This document shows, in pieces, positions 12,624-16,605 of a DNA stretch of 16,605 bases (the stretch's first letter is position 1; every line of letters begins with the position of its first letter). The notes under the pieces are model-generated. The model was given only the letters and a program-made list of their open reading frames with translations, made no database searches and had not been told where the DNA came from. The position numbers and the translations under genes were made by a program. The stretch spans positions 1 through 16,605 of the forward strand of contig JBPOIS010000132.1 in the NCBI GenBank assembly GCA_052034295.1. The letters are read 5' to 3'. The DNA comes from JBPOIS01 sp052034295. GTDB taxonomy: Bacteria; Pseudomonadota; Gammaproteobacteria; Pseudomonadales; Moraxellaceae.

Positions 12624-13129
12624 CAGGGTGTGGCGTTCAGGCGTTCGGTGATTTTCGGGGTGATGTCCACGGCAGGCTCTGCCCAGACCACATTGCGACG
12701 CTCGATGATGATGTCGTATTTGCCTTCCTTGCGGAGGTCCTGGATGATTTTTTCCACCTTGGGCCGGATAGCTTTTTCCATGGTGGCCTGGGTTTCCTCA
12801 ATGCGCCGCTGTACGCCCTGTGCGGTGCTGGTGTATTCGTTCATCTTGCTCTGGGCCTGCGCCTGCAGGGCCTTGCGGTCGGCGTCGGTCATGACCTTGC
12901 CGTCCTTTTCAAAGCGGGCTTCCAGCGCCTGCAGCTGGGCACGCAGCTGCTCAAGCTTGTCGCGCTGGGGCTTCAGGGTCGCGTTCAGGTCATCGACGGT
13001 TTTTTTGGCAAAATTCGAGGCCAGAAAGGCGGCCTGGGTGTCGGCCACGGCCACATTGGTGGCGTGGGCACTGACGGCCGTCATCAAGGCAACCCCGGCA
13101 CACAGGGCAGCCAGCATGGAACGCTGCAT
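12623..13129 (-). CDS. skp: Periplasmic chaperone Skp (OmpH)
   Basis: Trimeric jellyfish-shaped chaperone that carries unfolded outer-membrane proteins through the periplasm to the BAM complex. ATG 13129 gives 168 residues (E. coli 161). It is chosen for AAGGAG at 13142-13137 with 7-base spacing, while the longer frame to 13213 would run into bamA and lack a signal peptide at its start. Signal peptide 1-23 (cleaved after AHA). Strand NVAVADTQAAFLAS (25-38) then long charged helices (LKPQRDKLEQLRAQLQALEARFEKDGKVM) forming the tentacle. ADRKALQAQAQSKMNEY and the terminal strands KYDIIIERRNVVWAEPAVDIT match the family. It starts 34 bases after bamA and overlaps lpxD by one base. Confidence 0.93.
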   Translation of the reverse strand: MQRSMLAALCAGVALMTAVSAHATNVAVADTQAAFLASNFAKKTVDDLNATLKPQRDKLEQLRAQLQALEARFEKDGKVMTDADRKALQAQAQSKMNEYTSTAQGVQRRIEETQATMEKAIRPKVEKIIQDLRKEGKYDIIIERRNVVWAEPAVDITPKITERLNATP

Positions 13130-13163
13130 GAATCGACTCCTTCGTTTTCGTGTCACAGCAATA

Positions 13164-15539
13164 TCAGAACAGGCGGCCAATTTCAAACTGGACGCGCTTG
13201 ACCTCGTCGCCATCCTGACTGTTCAGCGGATAAGCATAGCTCAGCGACAGCGGACCAATTGCGGTGATCCAGGTGAATCCTGCGCCGACACTGTAACGCA
13301 GCTCGCCCAGATCGATTTTGCTGTTGCGGCTGGTGTCGTACACCTGTGCGCCCTCGGCAAACAGCACCGGACGGATCTGGCGGGTCCAGTCGCCCCGGAA
13401 CGGCACCGGCAGCACCAGCTCTGCGCCCAGCTCAATCAGGGCATTGCCGCCAATCGGCTCCTGGTATTCAAACGGCTGGGTGCTCACCCCGTAGGCATCA
13501 AAGGAATTGATGCTGGGGCTGCGCGGCCCCAGGGTGTTGTTGCGCCAGCCGCGCACCGAGCCATAGCCGCCGGCAAAGAAGTTTTTGTAAAACGGCAGGT
13601 CATGCCCGTAGCCCAGCGTGGTGTAGGTTTTCAGGGCAAAGCGCTCGCCCAGCGGGAACACCACCTGGCCATCGTAGCTCAGGCGCTGGTATTCCAGATC
13701 GCTGCCCGGCAGGGCCACATCCAGCGAGACCCGGTGGCTCTGGCCGCTGGTGGGGAACACCGGACGGTTCAGGGTGTTGAAGGTCCAGTTCAGGCCAAGG
13801 TTGTAGCTCAGGTACTGGCCTTCATAGGCCCCGGTGGTGGCATCCAGCAGCTTGCCGTCATGGGTCTGCAAAAACTGCTGGATCGCCTTGGCCACATATG
13901 GCCCGGTCTTCACGGTGGTGTCATCGACGTTCAGCGAGGCGCTGAAGTTTTTGGTTTCATCCAGCGGATAGCCAAAGCTGATGCCGCCACCCAGCGAATC
14001 GGTGACGTAGTTGCTGATGTTCAGGTTGTCGAGCTTGGTCTTGCGGTAGTAGACGTTGTAGCCGCGGCTGATGCCATCCACGGTGAAATACGGGTTGAAG
14101 GTGCTGATGTTGTAGCTGTCCTGGGTTTCCGAACGCGACAGGTCCAGACTGACCCGGTTGCCGGTGCCGAGGAAATTGATCTGGTCCAGACCGGCCTGAA
14201 AGGTCACCCCGCCGCTCTGCGAATAGCCCACGGCCAGCGTGCTGGTGCCGGAGGTCTGCTCTTCGACCTGCACATTGATGTCGATCTGGTCGGTGGTGTT
14301 GGGCACCCGGCTGGTGGTCAGGTTGACGGTTTTGAAATACCCGGTGCGCTCCAGCCGCTGTTTGGACAGCTCGATTTTTTCATTGGAGGCCAGTGCCGCT
14401 TCGAGCTGGCGCATTTCCCGGCGCAGCACCTCGTCGGCGGTCTTGTTGTTGCCGCTGAAATTGATGCGGCGCACATACACCTGTTTGTCCGGGTTGATGA
14501 AATAATTCAGGTCAACGGTGCGCTCGGCTTCGTTGATCTGCGGGATGGCCTTGATGTCGGCGAAATAATAGCCGCTGTTGCCGTACTTGCGGGCCAGCAA
14601 GGCCCGCACCGCATCGACCCTGGCCTGGGAATACTGCTCTCCGGGCTTGAAGGTCAGCAGCGGGCGCAGCTCTTCATCACGGTACAGCGGCGTGCCCAGA
14701 AAGCGGATCTGGCCAAACCGGTATTGCTGGCCCTCACTGACGCTGACCTCAACAAAGACTTTTTTCTTGTCGGCGGACAGGTTGAGCTGGGCGCTGTTGA
14801 TGGTGAAATTCACATAGCCCTTGTTCAGGTACAGCGAGCGCAGGCTCTCCAGACTGGCGGCCAGCCGCTCCCGGGCATAGCGGTCATCCCGGGTCAGGAT
14901 TGAGCTCCAGGAGCTTTCCTTGACGGCAAAAGCCTGGCGGATGTCGCGGTCGCTGAACACGCTGTTGCCGATCAGGTTGATGTTCACCACCTTGGCGGCA
15001 TGCCCTTCCAGAAAGGTAAACGCCAAATCAACCCGGTTGTTGGGCCGGGGAATCTCGCTGACCTGCACATCGGCATCATAGCGTCCCTGCTGGGCGTACT
15101 GGCTGCGCAGCTCACGGACGATGTTCTGCAGCACGGCGCGCTTCAGGACTTCGCCTTCGGTGAGGCCCACGCCCTTCATGCCAGCGCGCAGGGTGTCCTC
15201 GGGGATCAGTTTATTGCCCTTCAGGCTGATCTTGCCAATCACCGGACGCTCAGTGACCGTGAACACCAGCTGATCACCCTCACGCTGCGCGCTGATGTCG
15301 TCAAAATTGCCCGTGGCAAACAACTGGCGGATGCTCTCGGCAATCTGGGCATCGGTCACCGTCTGACCGGCCTGCACCGGCAGCGGGGCCAGCACACTGG
15401 GGGCCGTCAGCCGGACCAGACCACGCACCTGCACGTCACGGGCCAGAAAACTGTCGGCCTGGGCAGCCGGAGCCACCACCAGCAGTGCAGCCCCCAGCGG
15501 GAGCAGGGCCGCGCGGCCATGAGCACCAAACACCATCAT
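13164..15539 (-). CDS. bamA: Outer membrane protein assembly factor BamA
   Basis: Central subunit of the BAM complex that folds and inserts beta-barrel proteins in the outer membrane. 791 residues (E. coli 810). ATG 15539 is used with GAGG 7 bases upstream; a second ATG follows directly at 15536. Signal peptide 1-28 (cleaved after AQA). Five POTRA domains near 31-98, 99-180, 183-271, 274-352 and 355-427, each with its GN/G(F/Y) turn (for example LKGNKLIPEDTL). A 16-strand barrel spans 431-791. The loop-6 VRG(F/Y) motif reads VRGW (662-665) in GGYGSVRGWRNNTLGPRS. The last residue is Phe (IGRLF), the usual barrel signal. Lies 34 bases after rseP and 34 before skp. Confidence 0.97.
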   Translation of the reverse strand: MMVFGAHGRAALLPLGAALLVVAPAAQADSFLARDVQVRGLVRLTAPSVLAPLPVQAGQTVTDAQIAESIRQLFATGNFDDISAQREGDQLVFTVTERPVIGKISLKGNKLIPEDTLRAGMKGVGLTEGEVLKRAVLQNIVRELRSQYAQQGRYDADVQVSEIPRPNNRVDLAFTFLEGHAAKVVNINLIGNSVFSDRDIRQAFAVKESSWSSILTRDDRYARERLAASLESLRSLYLNKGYVNFTINSAQLNLSADKKKVFVEVSVSEGQQYRFGQIRFLGTPLYRDEELRPLLTFKPGEQYSQARVDAVRALLARKYGNSGYYFADIKAIPQINEAERTVDLNYFINPDKQVYVRRINFSGNNKTADEVLRREMRQLEAALASNEKIELSKQRLERTGYFKTVNLTTSRVPNTTDQIDINVQVEEQTSGTSTLAVGYSQSGGVTFQAGLDQINFLGTGNRVSLDLSRSETQDSYNISTFNPYFTVDGISRGYNVYYRKTKLDNLNISNYVTDSLGGGISFGYPLDETKNFSASLNVDDTTVKTGPYVAKAIQQFLQTHDGKLLDATTGAYEGQYLSYNLGLNWTFNTLNRPVFPTSGQSHRVSLDVALPGSDLEYQRLSYDGQVVFPLGERFALKTYTTLGYGHDLPFYKNFFAGGYGSVRGWRNNTLGPRSPSINSFDAYGVSTQPFEYQEPIGGNALIELGAELVLPVPFRGDWTRQIRPVLFAEGAQVYDTSRNSKIDLGELRYSVGAGFTWITAIGPLSLSYAYPLNSQDGDEVKRVQFEIGRLF

Positions 15540-15573
15540 GAAGCATCCTCAAACATTAATTGGTCCGGCACGG

Positions 15574-16605
15574 TCAGAACAACCGGCTGAAATCGTTGAA
15601 CAGGGCAATCAGCATCATGGTGCCCAGCAGCCCCACCCCCAGCTTGAACCCCCACTGCTGCACCCGCTCGGACAGCGGCTTGCCGCGCAGACCTTCCGCC
15701 AGATAATAAAGCAGATGCCCGCCATCCAGCACCGGAATCGGCAACAGGTTCAGCACCCCAAGGCTGATGCTCATCAGCGCCATGAAATCCAGAAAGGTCC
15801 GCCAGCCAATCGACGCCGTGTGCCCGGCGATCTTGGCAATGGTGATCGGACCGGACAGGTTGTCCAGGCCGATCAGGCCGCGCACCATTTTGACCATGCC
15901 CTGCAGCGTCATCCACGACATTTGACCGGTTTTGTGTACCGCCTGTGTCAACGCCTCGACCGGACCATACTGGACCGTGGTGCGGTACGCTGCGGGCACC
16001 TGCAACTGTGCTGAATCCACTTTGGGACCGACCCCGAGCTGGCCCACGCGCTGGCCCAGGGCATCCCGGTGCCCCTGCGGCATCACCGCCAGTTCCAGCA
16101 CCTGCGCACCACGCGCCACGCGGATCGACAGCAGCTGCTCTGGTTCACGGCGCACCCGCTGGCTCAGCGACAGCCAGTCCTGCACCGGCTGGCCATTGAT
16201 GGCCAGAATACGGTCGCCCACCTGCAGGCCCTGCCGGGCTGCGGCACTGCCCGGCGCCACGGAACCGACCACCGGTGCAATCTGCGGCTGCCACGGGTAC
16301 AGGCCGAGCGCATCGACTGGACTCTGCCCGGTGGTTTTCAAAAAATCCCGGACCGGCAGGCGGTACTCCTGCAGCGGCTGGCCGGGGGTCTGGGTGGCAA
16401 TCCGCAACTGGCCGCTTTCGCCCATGCGCTGCATGAAAGCCAGATTGACCTGCTCCCAGCGCTGGGTTTTTTCTCCATCCACCTGCACGATCACCTGACC
16501 GGGCTGCAGGCCGGCCTGCGCGGCCACTGACCCGGCATCGACCCGGCCAATCCGGCTGGACAGCTGCTCGGAGGGCAGCATGAACAGCCCCCAGAACAGC
16601 AGCAC
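15574..16605 (-). CDS. rseP: Site-2 metalloprotease RseP, N-terminus outside the window
   Basis: Inner-membrane zinc protease that makes the second cut in RseA and so frees sigma-E under envelope stress; it also removes leftover signal peptides. The frame is open to the right edge, where 343 residues are seen. About 105 residues, including the HExxH zinc motif and the first membrane segment, are missing by comparison with E. coli RseP (450). Visible order: end of a membrane segment (LLFWGLFML), PDZ1 about 17-90, PDZ2 about 110-180, then SGPITIAKIAG (251-261), a membrane segment with NLLPIPVLDGGH whose D294 in the LDG motif is the third zinc ligand, and a last membrane segment (about 318-336). 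Ends 34 bases before bamA. Confidence 0.95.
   Translation of the reverse strand: MLLFWGLFMLPSEQLSSRIGRVDAGSVAAQAGLQPGQVIVQVDGEKTQRWEQVNLAFMQRMGESGQLRIATQTPGQPLQEYRLPVRDFLKTTGQSPVDALGLYPWQPQIAPVVGSVAPGSAAARQGLQVGDRILAINGQPVQDWLSLSQRVRREPEQLLSIRVARGAQVLELAVMPQGHRDALGQRVGQLGVGPKVDSAQLQVPAAYRTTVQYGPVEALTQAVHKTGQMSWMTLQGMVKMVRGLIGLDNLSGPITIAKIAGHTASIGWRTFLDFMALMSISLGVLNLLPIPVLDGGHLLYYLAEGLRGKPLSERVQQWGFKLGVGLLGTMMLIALFNDFSRLF

Noticed and set aside
11604..14903. A 1099-codon open frame on the plus strand across lpxD, skp and bamA
   Set aside because: It is antisense to three well-recognised genes, has His/Gly/Ala/Val-rich random composition, no domain, and follows from strong codon bias in GC-rich DNA that removes stops from the opposite frame.

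Overview
The window looks like an ordinary stretch of chromosome from a high-GC gammaproteobacterium. The best guess is Pseudomonadales, possibly a high-GC member of the Moraxellaceae. This rests on gene order: rseP-bamA-skp-lpxD-fabZ-lpxA with no lpxB next to lpxA, a two-gene periplasmic M16 peptidase operon, and a membrane class III cyclase. No marker gene settles the taxonomy. There is no sign of phage, insertion sequences, tRNA or CRISPR.

Left part (1-3954). A possible gene fragment runs off the left edge on the minus strand. Then comes a small secreted hypothetical protein with two cysteines (+) and a PBP5/6-type D-alanyl-D-alanine carboxypeptidase (+). Facing them on the minus strand are a membrane-anchored class III nucleotidyl cyclase and, upstream of it, a HIT-family protein. 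A hairpin with a T-tract (1870-1902) separates the convergent carboxypeptidase and cyclase genes.

Middle part (3955-9138). On the minus strand is a 29-codon, very acidic small gene (3993-4082). It has a near-perfect ribosome binding site and its own terminator 14 bases past the stop; it is the least explained feature here. The plus strand then carries a catalytic M16 lipoprotein peptidase overlapping by one base a second M16 protein that has lost the zinc ligands. Their terminator also serves the divergent 4.5S signal-recognition-particle RNA gene (ffs, minus). Next, on the plus strand, come an O6-alkylguanine-DNA alkyltransferase with a good promoter and a CpoB/YbgF-type coiled-coil/TPR periplasmic protein, found here away from any tol-pal genes and ending in a Lys/Ala/Pro tail. 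A strong terminator closes this unit.

Right part (9139-16605). A SIMPL-domain periplasmic protein (+) converges on a minus-strand envelope-biogenesis operon that enters from the right edge: rseP (truncated by the window), bamA, skp, lpxD, fabZ, lpxA. The last four are joined by 1- or 4-base stop/start overlaps. Together these make outer-membrane beta-barrel assembly (BamA, Skp), sigma-E stress signalling (RseP) and the first steps of lipid A synthesis (LpxA, LpxD), with FabZ competing for the shared hydroxyacyl-ACP pool. Most of the window concerns the periplasm and cell envelope.
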